This document shows, one piece after another, positions 9,601-16,685 of a DNA stretch of 64,000 nucleotides. Position numbers and translations under genes: made by a program. The stretch comes from Candidatus Eiseniibacteriota bacterium. Its GTDB lineage: Bacteria > Eisenbacteria > RBG-16-71-46 > CAIMUX01. Every line of letters begins with the position of its first letter. The stretch's first letter is position 1. The stretch covers positions 682,001 to 746,000 of the forward strand of contig JADJQY010000004.1 of assembly GCA_016712505.1 (NCBI GenBank), given 5' to 3'. The notes under the pieces are model-generated. The model was not told where the DNA came from, ran no database searches, and saw nothing but the letters and a program-made list of their open reading frames with translations.

Positions 9601-11284
9601 GGCCCGATCGGGAGATCGTTTCGAGCTCGATCCGACCGCCCGCGACACGTTCGACGCGCTCTGGCGTGACCTGCGCGCGGAGTCGCTCTTGCCCCGGTGC
9701 GTCGTCTCCTTCTGGTCGTTCGCCCCGGGACACGCCGAAGAAACGGCCGCGCTCGACCGCGGCTTCTTCGCCCTGCTCCACCTCCTGGGGAGTCACGGGC
9801 AGGCGAGCAGCGATCCTCCGCAGCTCCTGATCGTCACCCGCGCACTCCTCGACGTGGCGGCGGATGCGCTGGCCGATCCCTGGCGTGCCGCGGTGATCGG
9901 AATCGCCCGCGTGGCGCCCCAGGAGTATCCGGGACTGACGGCGCGGCTGATCGACTTCTCCGGATCGGAGATCGAGTCGACCTCGGTGCTGCAGGCAGAA
10001 CAGCTCCGGCGTGAGCTGGAGTCCGCAGATCCGGAACCGGTCGTCGCCTGGCGAGGGCGTCACCGCTTCGTTCCGAGCTTCCATCGCGTGCCGGCCGAAC
10101 GACCTGCCGCGCTTTCTCCTGGGGCCGTGGTCCTGTTCAGCGGTGGAGCCGGCCCGCTCGAGATCGCCCTGGCGACCCGGCTCGCCTCGGAAGGGGCGCG
10201 AGGATTCGGATTCCTTTCCACGTCGCCGGAGCTGCCGCCCGAGCTGGCCGCCCTCCGCGCCCGGGGAGTCGAGATCGTCACCGCAGCGGAGTCGGTGGTG
10301 CAGGCCGAAGCCGTCGATCGCCTCGCCTCGGAGCTCCGCGCGCGCACCGGACGCATCGATCTGGCCGTTCTCTCGGCCCACGAGATCGGGGGCGGGATGA
10401 TCCAGCTTCGCGCCCGGGTCGACGCCGAGCGGGTGATCCTCCCCCGTCTGCAGGGAGCACGGAACCTCGAATCGGCGCTGCGCGCCGGGGAGACCTTGGT
10501 GTTGGTTTCCTCGGCGATCTCCGTCGCGGGAGTGTTCGGGCAGGCCGACTACTGTGGTGCGAGTGCGGCCCTCGATGCCATGGCACAGGCGGCAGCGGCG
10601 GACGCGACCCGAGCGCGGTCGAAGCGGGAAGCGGCCGTTCCGGGCCCACGCGTGGTGGCGGTCGATTTCGGTGTGGCCTTCTGGGACCGCTGGCAAGAAA
10701 GCAAGGGACCGGGGGGCGCGGCGCTCCGCTCGCAACTGCGCGAGATCCAGGAGGCGATCGGCATCGGGATCGAGGAGGGGGTCGAGGCTCTCCTCCGCGC
10801 GCTGGCGCTCGACGAGCCGCAGATCGTGGTGACGACCCAGGATCTCCCCGAACTGATCGCCCAGTCGCTCTCGGTTTCCACCGGAGACATCGTGGCCGGC
10901 GTCCGGGCGGGAGCGGAGGGGGGCGGGCACGCCCAGGCGGGAGGCCGCTTCGAGAGCGAGACCGAGCGACAGGTGGCGGAGGTCTGGAGCGAACTGCTGG
11001 GGGTGCCGACCATCACCCGCCAGGACAACTTCTTCGACCTGGGGGGCAACTCGCTGATCGCAATCCAACTGGCAAGTCAGCTGCGGAAGCGATTCGAGAT
11101 CGACCTCTCGATCGCCAACCTCTTCGAATCGTCCGACCTGGTCGGACTCGCCGCCGCGGTCGACCGCGCGCGGGAAGAGCGCCTCATGGCCGAGGAAGTG
11201 GCTCGTCTGCTCGACGAGATCGAGGGACTCTCCGAGGATGAGATCCGCGCGGAACTGGAACGCGGCGCGGGGGCAGGCGAGTGA
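6695..11284 (+). CDS. Type I polyketide synthase module, KS-AT-KR-ACP
   Basis: 1529 residues extending the peptide by one acyl unit. The ketosynthase (about 10-430) keeps its Cys (TACSTSL) and both His (HGTATALGD, TNLGHLDAAAG). The acyltransferase (about 530-830) has GHSIGEYVAA and HAFH, the pattern of malonyl-CoA-specific AT domains. The ketoreductase region (about 910-1370) looks damaged: the nucleotide motif is SGGAGPLE instead of GGxGxxG, and the Lys of the usual PKvxGa motif is Arg (LPRLQG), although Ser (SSA) and Tyr (QADY) remain. An ACP (FFDLGGNSLI) ends the protein. I chose ATG 6695 because it begins just before the KS and has GGAG five bases upstream; the frame is open earlier, but that stretch overlaps the NRPS-A carrier domain and has no homology. 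Confidence 0.93.
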   Translation: MSEEAEFGLEIAIVGLAGRFPGAETLERFWENLRAGVESIRDLSERELDDAGVDEATRRDPRFVRRAADLAGVELFDAELFGFSPREAELTDPQFRIFLEDAWSALEDAGRLSDRRGERVGVFAGASASSYYAHHIATNPRIASVGALQAALGNTGDYLATQVSYRLDLRGPSLTVQTACSTSLVAVHLACQSLLNRECDVALAGGVSISLPQTAGYVHEEGDIASPDGRCRAFDAAAGGCIKGNGSGVVILRRLEDALRDGDPIRAVIKGTAVNNDGADKVGFTAPSISGQAAVITEALAVAGVDPASISYIETHGTATALGDPIELAALRRAFGPDAGRERKCALASIKTNLGHLDAAAGVAGLIKTSLALAHRELPPSLHFERANPKLELESSPFYVNATLRSWPAEPGQPRRAGVSSFGIGGTNAHVILEEAPNLPASAGDPGPLPQVLVLSARSESALRTISLRLADHLESKTSRYAEAGALADLAYTLQVGRRRLSWRRTVVARSASEAASQLRAPVVARQEDHRQAPVAFLFPGQGAQRPGMAHAFHRDHPVFRQALDRCLALLRPMVGEELGALLLAAPETSTASDAARLRDTALAQPALFAVGWSLAQLWISWGVHPAALAGHSIGEYVAACLAGILTLEDAVSLVALRGQSMSELPAGAMLALSLDEATTRGRIEHHPDLALAAVNGPRSCVVSGPEEAIERFGAELAAEEIAARRLHTSHAFHSSMMDPILPRFEAAVRAVRLSPPSLPIGSNQTGTWMTAEQATDALYWVRHLRETVRFADNLAAVNDDPTQVLLEVGPGQTITSMAKAVKPTCAVATSMPSEASPGAADALAIALAQLWTAGVAIDWEAVHGAPRRRVSAPTYAFDRGRFWIEPGAAAAGAANSPEGDGATKNPNLSEWFYLPGWKRVPFPPPAAAEAISPVALLLDDGSPLADRLAAELGTNQRVLRVRAGSGPLARSGDRFELDPTARDTFDALWRDLRAESLLPRCVVSFWSFAPGHAEETAALDRGFFALLHLLGSHGQASSDPPQLLIVTRALLDVAADALADPWRAAVIGIARVAPQEYPGLTARLIDFSGSEIESTSVLQAEQLRRELESADPEPVVAWRGRHRFVPSFHRVPAERPAALSPGAVVLFSGGAGPLEIALATRLASEGARGFGFLSTSPELPPELAALRARGVEIVTAAESVVQAEAVDRLASELRARTGRIDLAVLSAHEIGGGMIQLRARVDAERVILPRLQGARNLESALRAGETLVLVSSAISVAGVFGQADYCGASAALDAMAQAAAADATRARSKREAAVPGPRVVAVDFGVAFWDRWQESKGPGGAALRSQLREIQEAIGIGIEEGVEALLRALALDEPQIVVTTQDLPELIAQSLSVSTGDIVAGVRAGAEGGGHAQAGGRFESETERQVAEVWSELLGVPTITRQDNFFDLGGNSLIAIQLASQLRKRFEIDLSIANLFESSDLVGLAAAVDRAREERLMAEEVARLLDEIEGLSEDEIRAELERGAGAGE

Positions 11285-12561
11285 AGCCGCTGGATGATCG
11301 GCTGAGTGGCCTCAACCCGGAACAGCGTGCCCTGCTCGAGCGGCGTTTGCGCGCGCGCGGCCGGAGTGGATCCGCGCCGAGCGGCACGGCCCGCGACCCC
11401 GCAGGTGGTGCGACAGTCAGCGAGCCGGCGGACGCCTGGCGAGGGCGCACGCCGCTCCGCCCGGTGGAGCTCTCGATCTATCTCTTCTCGGATGACGGAT
11501 CGGATGAGGGGAGCGACAAGTACCGCCTGGCCCTCTCCTCGGCCCGTTTCGCCGATGCCCACCGGTTTCGCGCCGTCTGGACTCCGGAGCGGCACTTTCA
11601 AGGGTTTGGGGGACTCTACCCGAATCCCTCGGTGTTGGGGGCGGCGCTGGCCGCGATCACCTCGCGCATCGAGATCCGGGCCGGGAGTGTAGCCTCGCCG
11701 TTGCATCATCCGGTCCGCGTGGCCGAGGAATGGGCGGTGGTCGACAATCTCTCGAACGGCCGGGTCGGCATCTCCTTCGCGTCCGGGTGGCACCCGGACG
11801 ACTTCATCCTCTTCCCTTCTCCCTATGAGGAGCGGAAGGAGACGATGTTCCGCGGCATCGAGACGATTCGGCGACTCTGGGCGGGCGAGGCGGTGAGCTT
11901 CACGGCGCACGATGAGCGCACGGTCGCGGTGCGCACCTATCCCCGGCCGGTGCGGGCGGAACTGCCGATCTGGGTGACCAGCGCGGGCAATCCGGAAACC
12001 TGGGCCCGGGCCGGAGCGATCGGCGCCAACGTCCTCGCCGCACTGGTGGGCTACGCCCCGGAGGATCTGACCGCGCAGGTGGCCGCCTATCGCGCGGCGC
12101 GCGCCGCCGCGGGTCACGACCCGGCAACCGGAATCGTCTCCCTGGTGGCCCACACCTTCGTCGGAGAGGACGATCGCGCGGTGCGCGACCTGGTCCGCGC
12201 TCCCATGACCCGCTACCTCCAGACCTATCTGCAGCAGTTCGCCAAGCTGGGTCTCGAGCGAACCGACAATCCGGATCGCGACGCCCGTGACGTGGCCGCC
12301 CTCGCCTTCGAGCACTACTTCGACCAGGCCACCCTCCTCGGTACGCAGAACAAGTGCGCCCGCGTCCTCGATGCGCTCGGCGCCTGCGGCGCAGATGAGG
12401 TGGCCTGCCTGATCGACTTTGGACTGGAGACCGACACTGTCCTGGACGCGCTGCCGCGACTCGCCGAGCTGCAGCAGCACTACCGGCACGCGGCACCCGC
12501 CGCGGGAGAGACCCACGAAACCGCGCCCGGCGCGGACGGAGGACCCCATGCTCGGACCTGA
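11281..12561 (+). CDS. MupA/Atu3671-type FMN-dependent luciferase-like monooxygenase
   Basis: 426 residues. The core (about 60-400) is a luciferase-like flavin monooxygenase of the class usually embedded in NRPS/PKS proteins (TERHFQGFGGLYPNP near 105, FASGWHPDDF near 170). It probably oxidises a carrier-bound intermediate. The first 27 residues (DRLSGLNPEQRALLERRL) look like the short linker that opens many NRPS proteins, including NRPS-B just downstream. It therefore looks like an excised NRPS domain that kept a docking segment. GTG start 11281-11283 overlaps the PKS stop TGA at 11282-11284, implying translational coupling. Exact chemistry (hydroxylation, Baeyer-Villiger oxidation or C-N cleavage) cannot be read from sequence. 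Confidence 0.88.
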   Translation: MKPLDDRLSGLNPEQRALLERRLRARGRSGSAPSGTARDPAGGATVSEPADAWRGRTPLRPVELSIYLFSDDGSDEGSDKYRLALSSARFADAHRFRAVWTPERHFQGFGGLYPNPSVLGAALAAITSRIEIRAGSVASPLHHPVRVAEEWAVVDNLSNGRVGISFASGWHPDDFILFPSPYEERKETMFRGIETIRRLWAGEAVSFTAHDERTVAVRTYPRPVRAELPIWVTSAGNPETWARAGAIGANVLAALVGYAPEDLTAQVAAYRAARAAAGHDPATGIVSLVAHTFVGEDDRAVRDLVRAPMTRYLQTYLQQFAKLGLERTDNPDRDARDVAALAFEHYFDQATLLGTQNKCARVLDALGACGADEVACLIDFGLETDTVLDALPRLAELQQHYRHAAPAAGETHETAPGADGGPHART

Positions 12562-13237
12562 ACTGAATCAGACGCTCAGCACGCACGCGCTCCGTCGCCA
12601 CCTGATCAAGCACCCGTTCTTCACCCGAATCGATACGGCGGAACTCTCGCGCGGCCAGGTCGCGACCTTTCTTGGGCAATGGTGGCACCCGTTGCACTAC
12701 TTCCCCGTCTTCCTCTCCCGCCTCATCGCCGTCGCGCCGCCGATCGAGATCAAGACCGCGGTGGGCAAGATCCTCTACCAGGAGTTGGGTGAAGGAGACG
12801 TGAAGCGGGCGCATGAGGTGGTCTACGTCGACACCATGTCGCCCCACGGCTGGAGCGCAGAGGAGTTGACCGCCGCCCCTCCGCTTCCCGCGACCGCCCG
12901 GCTGGTCGCCGCTTACGCCGAAGCGTCGACCGAGCTCCTGGCCGGCCTGGGATTCATGTACGGCACCGAGGTGGCGGACCTGGCCATGGTCTCGGGAATC
13001 GGGCGCGCGGTGCGCCGAGTGACCGATGCGACCCGACTCGACTGGGTGGACATCCACGTCCTGCAGGAGCCGGAGCATGTCTCCCGGGCCAACGACTCGG
13101 TCGGGTACCGCTTCACCGAGGCGGAGAACGCGGCCATCCTCTCCGCGGCGGAATCGATGTGGCGCCACTGGATCGCGTTCTTCGACGAACTCGAGCGACA
13201 GGTGTTCGCCTCCGAAACGGTGGCCGGCGCGCGGTAG
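12548..13237 (+). CDS. Haem-oxygenase-like diiron oxidase (HDO superfamily)
   Basis: 229 residues, about the length of single-domain PqqC/CADD-like enzymes. Candidate metal ligands are E82, H89, E141, H170, E174 and H177. The spacing E-x6-H, a distant E, then H-x3-E-x2-H closely follows the E/H/E/H/D/H set of CADD-type diiron oxidases, with Glu replacing the usual Asp in the last motif. Known relatives carry out N-oxygenation, C-C cleavage or desaturation on amino or fatty acids. Here it is probably a tailoring or precursor enzyme of the peptide-polyketide. Start ATG 12548 overlaps the monooxygenase end by 14 bases; the frame is open further upstream inside that gene, but without homology. 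Confidence 0.85.
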   Translation: MLGPELNQTLSTHALRRHLIKHPFFTRIDTAELSRGQVATFLGQWWHPLHYFPVFLSRLIAVAPPIEIKTAVGKILYQELGEGDVKRAHEVVYVDTMSPHGWSAEELTAAPPLPATARLVAAYAEASTELLAGLGFMYGTEVADLAMVSGIGRAVRRVTDATRLDWVDIHVLQEPEHVSRANDSVGYRFTEAENAAILSAAESMWRHWIAFFDELERQVFASETVAGAR

Positions 13238-13315
13238 CACGCTTCGCCGTCGGCCGGACCTCGTGCAACCTGGGGCTTCGCCCCCTGCCACTCAGCCTGT
13301 GGGAAGGACCGAACC

Positions 13316-14983
13316 ATGAAGGACCTGGGCGACCGCCTGGCCGCGCTCTCCCCCGAGCAGCGAGTCCTGCTCGAGGCGCGCCTCAAGCAGAAGGGGATCC
13401 ACGCGCCGCGCGCGACCGCGATCCGCCCGATCCCGAATCGCGAGTCCCTGCCGCATTTCCCCACCTCGCTCGACCAGGAGCGTCTCTGGTTCATCGATCA
13501 GATGGAACCGGGAAATCCGGCTTACAACATCCACAACACGACGCGCCTCAAGGGACCGATCGATCGGATCCGGATGGAGCGCGCGATCAACGCCTCGATC
13601 GCGCGCCACGAGGTGTTGCGCACCACGTTCGCCGTTCTGGACGGTGTCCCGGTGCAGGTGGTGCGTCCGTCGCTCCAGATTCCGCTTCAGCTCTTCGACC
13701 ACAGTGCCCTGCCCGAGGCCGAACGGGAGGCCGCTGCCCAGGCCACCGGAGTGGCGTTCGCGACCGACCGGTTCGACCTGGCCCGCGGCCCGCTCGTTCG
13801 CGCCGGACTGGCCCGGATCGCCGCGGACGACCATGTGCTGATGGTCTGCATGCACCACGCGATCACCGACCGCTGGTCGTTCGACATCTTCGAGCGGGAA
13901 GTGGGAGAGGCGTACGTGGCCTACGGCCGGGGGGAAGAACCGGCCTTCCCTCCCCTACCCATTCAGTACGGCGACTTTGCCGCCTGGCAACGACAGGAGT
14001 TCTTCGGACCCAGACTGCGCGAGCATCTCGCCTTCTGGCACGAGCAACTCGACGACGCCGAGCGGGTGCTCGAGATCCCGACCGACCATCCCCGTCCCGC
14101 GGTCCAGTCGTTCGATGGCGGTCGGGTCTACACCGTCTTCTCGGAAGAGCTGCTCGCCTCGCTCAAGGCGCTGACCCACACGGTGGGGGCGACCATGTTC
14201 ATGACCACGCTGGCCGCGCTCGACCTGGTCTGCTGGCGCTACAGCGGCCAGCGCGACCTCTTGATCGGCTCGGCGATCGCCGATCGGAATCGCGAAGAGA
14301 CCGAGCAGGTGGTCGGCTACTTTCTCAACATGCTCCTCTTCCGCGCGGTGATCGATCCGGGGATGACCTTTCGCCAGCTGCTGATCCAGGTCCGCGATCG
14401 CGCCAAGGGGGCCTATGCCCACCAGGATGTCCCGTTCGCGGCCCTGGTCTCCGCGTTCGTCACCCGCCAGGATCCGAGCCGCAACCCTCTGATGCAGGTC
14501 TCCTACATCTATCTCGATTTCCCGATCACCACCACCCCGGACGAGGCCGGCTTCACCGCAACCTCCTTCGACGTCGACAACGGAGCCTCGCGCTTCGATC
14601 TCACCCTGGCCTGCACCGAGGTGCCGGGACTCGGGTTGCACAGCTACTTCGAGTACAACCGCGCCCTCTATGACCCGCCCAAGATTCACCGGATGCTGAC
14701 CCATCTGGGACGCGCCCTCGAGTTCGCCGTTCGCCACCCCGATCGTCCGGTCGCGGAACTCGACCTGCTCACCTCCGAGGAGCACGAGCGTCTGGTGGTG
14801 GAGTTTCAGCCCGGCCGCGCCGAGGGCGAGCTTCCGCTCCATCGGCTCTTCGACCAGGCGGCGGACCGCACGCCCGAGGCGATCGCCCTTCGAATCGGCG
14901 ACCAGGCGCTCAGCTTTGCGGAATTGCGCGCGCAGGCGGAGCGGGTCGCGCAGGCGCTCCGGCAGCGCGGAGTCGGTCCCTAG
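13316..14983 (+). CDS. NRPS-B, first part: C domain and start of A domain, ended by in-frame TAG
   Basis: Starts with the linker motif DRLAALSPEQRVLLEARL, then a condensation domain (about residues 45-450, HHAITDRWS at the active site; the Gly of HHxxxDG is Arg). It would join the polyketide intermediate to the next amino acid. The A domain begins near 480 (DRTPEAIALRIGDQALSFAEL), and translation stops at TAG 14981-14983 after RQRGVGP. The same frame continues directly as normal A-domain sequence, so this is one gene of 13316-16684 with a nonsense codon. Start ATG 13316 has GGAAGGA about seven bases upstream. A 78-base gap separates it from the diiron oxidase. Confidence 0.9.
   Translation: MKDLGDRLAALSPEQRVLLEARLKQKGIHAPRATAIRPIPNRESLPHFPTSLDQERLWFIDQMEPGNPAYNIHNTTRLKGPIDRIRMERAINASIARHEVLRTTFAVLDGVPVQVVRPSLQIPLQLFDHSALPEAEREAAAQATGVAFATDRFDLARGPLVRAGLARIAADDHVLMVCMHHAITDRWSFDIFEREVGEAYVAYGRGEEPAFPPLPIQYGDFAAWQRQEFFGPRLREHLAFWHEQLDDAERVLEIPTDHPRPAVQSFDGGRVYTVFSEELLASLKALTHTVGATMFMTTLAALDLVCWRYSGQRDLLIGSAIADRNREETEQVVGYFLNMLLFRAVIDPGMTFRQLLIQVRDRAKGAYAHQDVPFAALVSAFVTRQDPSRNPLMQVSYIYLDFPITTTPDEAGFTATSFDVDNGASRFDLTLACTEVPGLGLHSYFEYNRALYDPPKIHRMLTHLGRALEFAVRHPDRPVAELDLLTSEEHERLVVEFQPGRAEGELPLHRLFDQAADRTPEAIALRIGDQALSFAELRAQAERVAQALRQRGVGP
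14981..14983 (+). other. In-frame amber codon inside the NRPS-B adenylation domain
   Basis: TAG lies between RQRGVGP and AVIPLAAQRSVAQVVGIL with no change of frame. A-domain sequences usually have Glu at this point (GVGPE), so one G-to-T change from GAG would create it. Everything on both sides reads as an intact domain. Confidence 0.85.
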
Positions 14984-15013
14984 GCCGTCATCCCGCTCGC
15001 CGCGCAGCGCTCG

Positions 15014-16684
15014 GTGGCCCAGGTGGTCGGTATCCTCGGCATCCTGAAGTCCGGGGCGGCCTACGCTCCACTCGATCTCGATCTGCCGGAGGGCCGTCTG
15101 CGCGCCATGCTGACCGACCTCCGCCCTCGCTGCACCCTGGCCGAGTCGCGCTTGCTCCCGCGCCTCCCCGAGCAGGCCGGCGAGCCCCTCGCGATCGAGG
15201 AGTTGCTGCGTACTGCGCCTCCGCAGGAGGGAGCCGACCAAGGAGTCGAGGGACCTCCGCTCGATGCATTGGCCTACGTGATGTTCACCTCCGGCTCCAC
15301 CGGAATGCCCAAAGGCGTGATGGTCTCGCACCGCGCCATCCTGAACCGCGTGCTCTGGAGTCAGCGACGGTACCCCCTCGTGGCCGAGGACCGGCTGCTG
15401 GCCAGCGCCTCCTTTGGGTTCGACATTGCGATCTGGGAGCTGTTCGGTCCGTGGATGGCCGGCGCCGCGGTGGTGCTCCCGCAAGAGGGAGAACACAAGG
15501 ATCCGTCCAAGCTGCTCGATCTGCTCGACCGTCACGGCGTCACCGTGGCCCACTTCGTGCCGTCACTCCTCCGGGTGCTGCTCGAGGAACCACGGTTCGC
15601 CGCCGGCCGCCCCCTTCGCATGGTCTTCTGCGGCGGAGAATCGATGGACCGGGACCTGCACGACCGGTTCTTCGCTGCCCTTCCCACGGCGGTGCTCTCG
15701 CACTTCTACGGTCCTACCGAGGCAGCGATCAGCTGCCTCTACTGGGACTGCCACGTCGGCCTCGCGCCGGGGCCGGTGCCGATCGGAATCCCGGTCGATG
15801 GCGCACGGGTCTATCTCCTGGACGATGCGGGAAAGCCGGTCCCGGCGGGCATCCCGGGGGAGGTTCACATCGGCGACGTCCCCCTCGCGCGCGGCTACCT
15901 GGCACGGCCGGACCCGACCGCGGCGGCATTCGTCCCCGATGCGGTCTCCGGTGCTCCGGGCGCGCGCCTCTACCGCACCGGAGACCTGGCCCGATTCCGC
16001 GAGGATGGATCGATCGAGTTCGTGGGCCGGATCGATCATCAGGTCAAGATCCGTGGTCATCGCATCGAACCGGGAGAGATCGAGCACGCGCTCAGGCGCC
16101 GTCCGGAGGTGCGCGGCGCGGTGGCAGTGGCGCGTGGCGCGCGCGGGGCGGAACAGCTGGTCGCCTACGTGGTCGTCGAGGTTTCGGCGCTCGGGGAGGA
16201 ACATCACGACCCGGCGGCGCACGAGGCGGACCTCAGGGCCGAGTTGCGCCGCAGCCTGCCGGAGGTGATGGTGCCGGCGGCCGTGGTGCGGCTGGAGGAG
16301 TTCCCGCTCGGGCCGAACGGGAAGCTCGATCGACGGGCGTTGCCCGAGCCGGGCAACTCGGCCAGGCGGGTCCATGTGCCACCACGCACCGCGACCGAGG
16401 AGACCATCGCCAGGATCTGGTCCGCTCTACTCCACCGCGAGACCGTAGGCGCGGAGGATGATTTCTTCGAGCTGGGCGGGAACTCCCTCCTCGCGACTCA
16501 GGTGGTCTCGCGGCTGCGTGCCGCCTTCTCGATCGAGTTTCCGCTTCGTCGCTTCTTCGAAGGCACGACGGTGGCGACCCTGGCGGGCGCGGTGGACGAG
16601 ATCCTGATCGAGTCCCTCGAGCGCATGAGCGAAGAAGAGGCCGCCGCGCTGCTCTCCCGGCTCGGCCAATCCGACGCGAGGTGA
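15014..16684 (+). CDS. NRPS-B, second part: rest of A domain and T
   Basis: Same frame as the first half of NRPS-B. It carries A3 (MFTSGSTGMPKGVM), A5 (HFYGPTEAA), A7 (YRTGDL), A8 (KIRGHRIEPGEIE), A10 (GPNGKLDRRAL) and a carrier protein (DDFFELGGNSLLATQ). Specificity residues read as D-I-W-H-F-G-F-I-S-K; the D-x-W-H start is shared with serine codes (DVWHxSLxDK) but the rest is not, so substrate is unassigned. GTG 15014 is only the first possible start after the stop; no ribosome binding site precedes it, and an A domain lacking its first part should not fold alone. The stop TGA is at 16682-16684 and the next synthetase starts two bases later. Confidence 0.88.
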   Translation: MAQVVGILGILKSGAAYAPLDLDLPEGRLRAMLTDLRPRCTLAESRLLPRLPEQAGEPLAIEELLRTAPPQEGADQGVEGPPLDALAYVMFTSGSTGMPKGVMVSHRAILNRVLWSQRRYPLVAEDRLLASASFGFDIAIWELFGPWMAGAAVVLPQEGEHKDPSKLLDLLDRHGVTVAHFVPSLLRVLLEEPRFAAGRPLRMVFCGGESMDRDLHDRFFAALPTAVLSHFYGPTEAAISCLYWDCHVGLAPGPVPIGIPVDGARVYLLDDAGKPVPAGIPGEVHIGDVPLARGYLARPDPTAAAFVPDAVSGAPGARLYRTGDLARFREDGSIEFVGRIDHQVKIRGHRIEPGEIEHALRRRPEVRGAVAVARGARGAEQLVAYVVVEVSALGEEHHDPAAHEADLRAELRRSLPEVMVPAAVVRLEEFPLGPNGKLDRRALPEPGNSARRVHVPPRTATEETIARIWSALLHRETVGAEDDFFELGGNSLLATQVVSRLRAAFSIEFPLRRFFEGTTVATLAGAVDEILIESLERMSEEEAAALLSRLGQSDAR

Positions 16685-16685
16685 T

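Noticed and set aside
13272..13284. Small hairpin GGGGC-TTC-GCCCC between the diiron oxidase and NRPS-B
   Set aside because: Five-bp stem without a T run in a GC-rich spacer of 78 bases; not enough to claim a terminator.
15014..15016. GTG as a genuine second gene start after the NRPS-B stop
   Set aside because: No ribosome binding site, and the reading would begin in the middle of an adenylation domain; the stop is better seen as a lesion in one gene.
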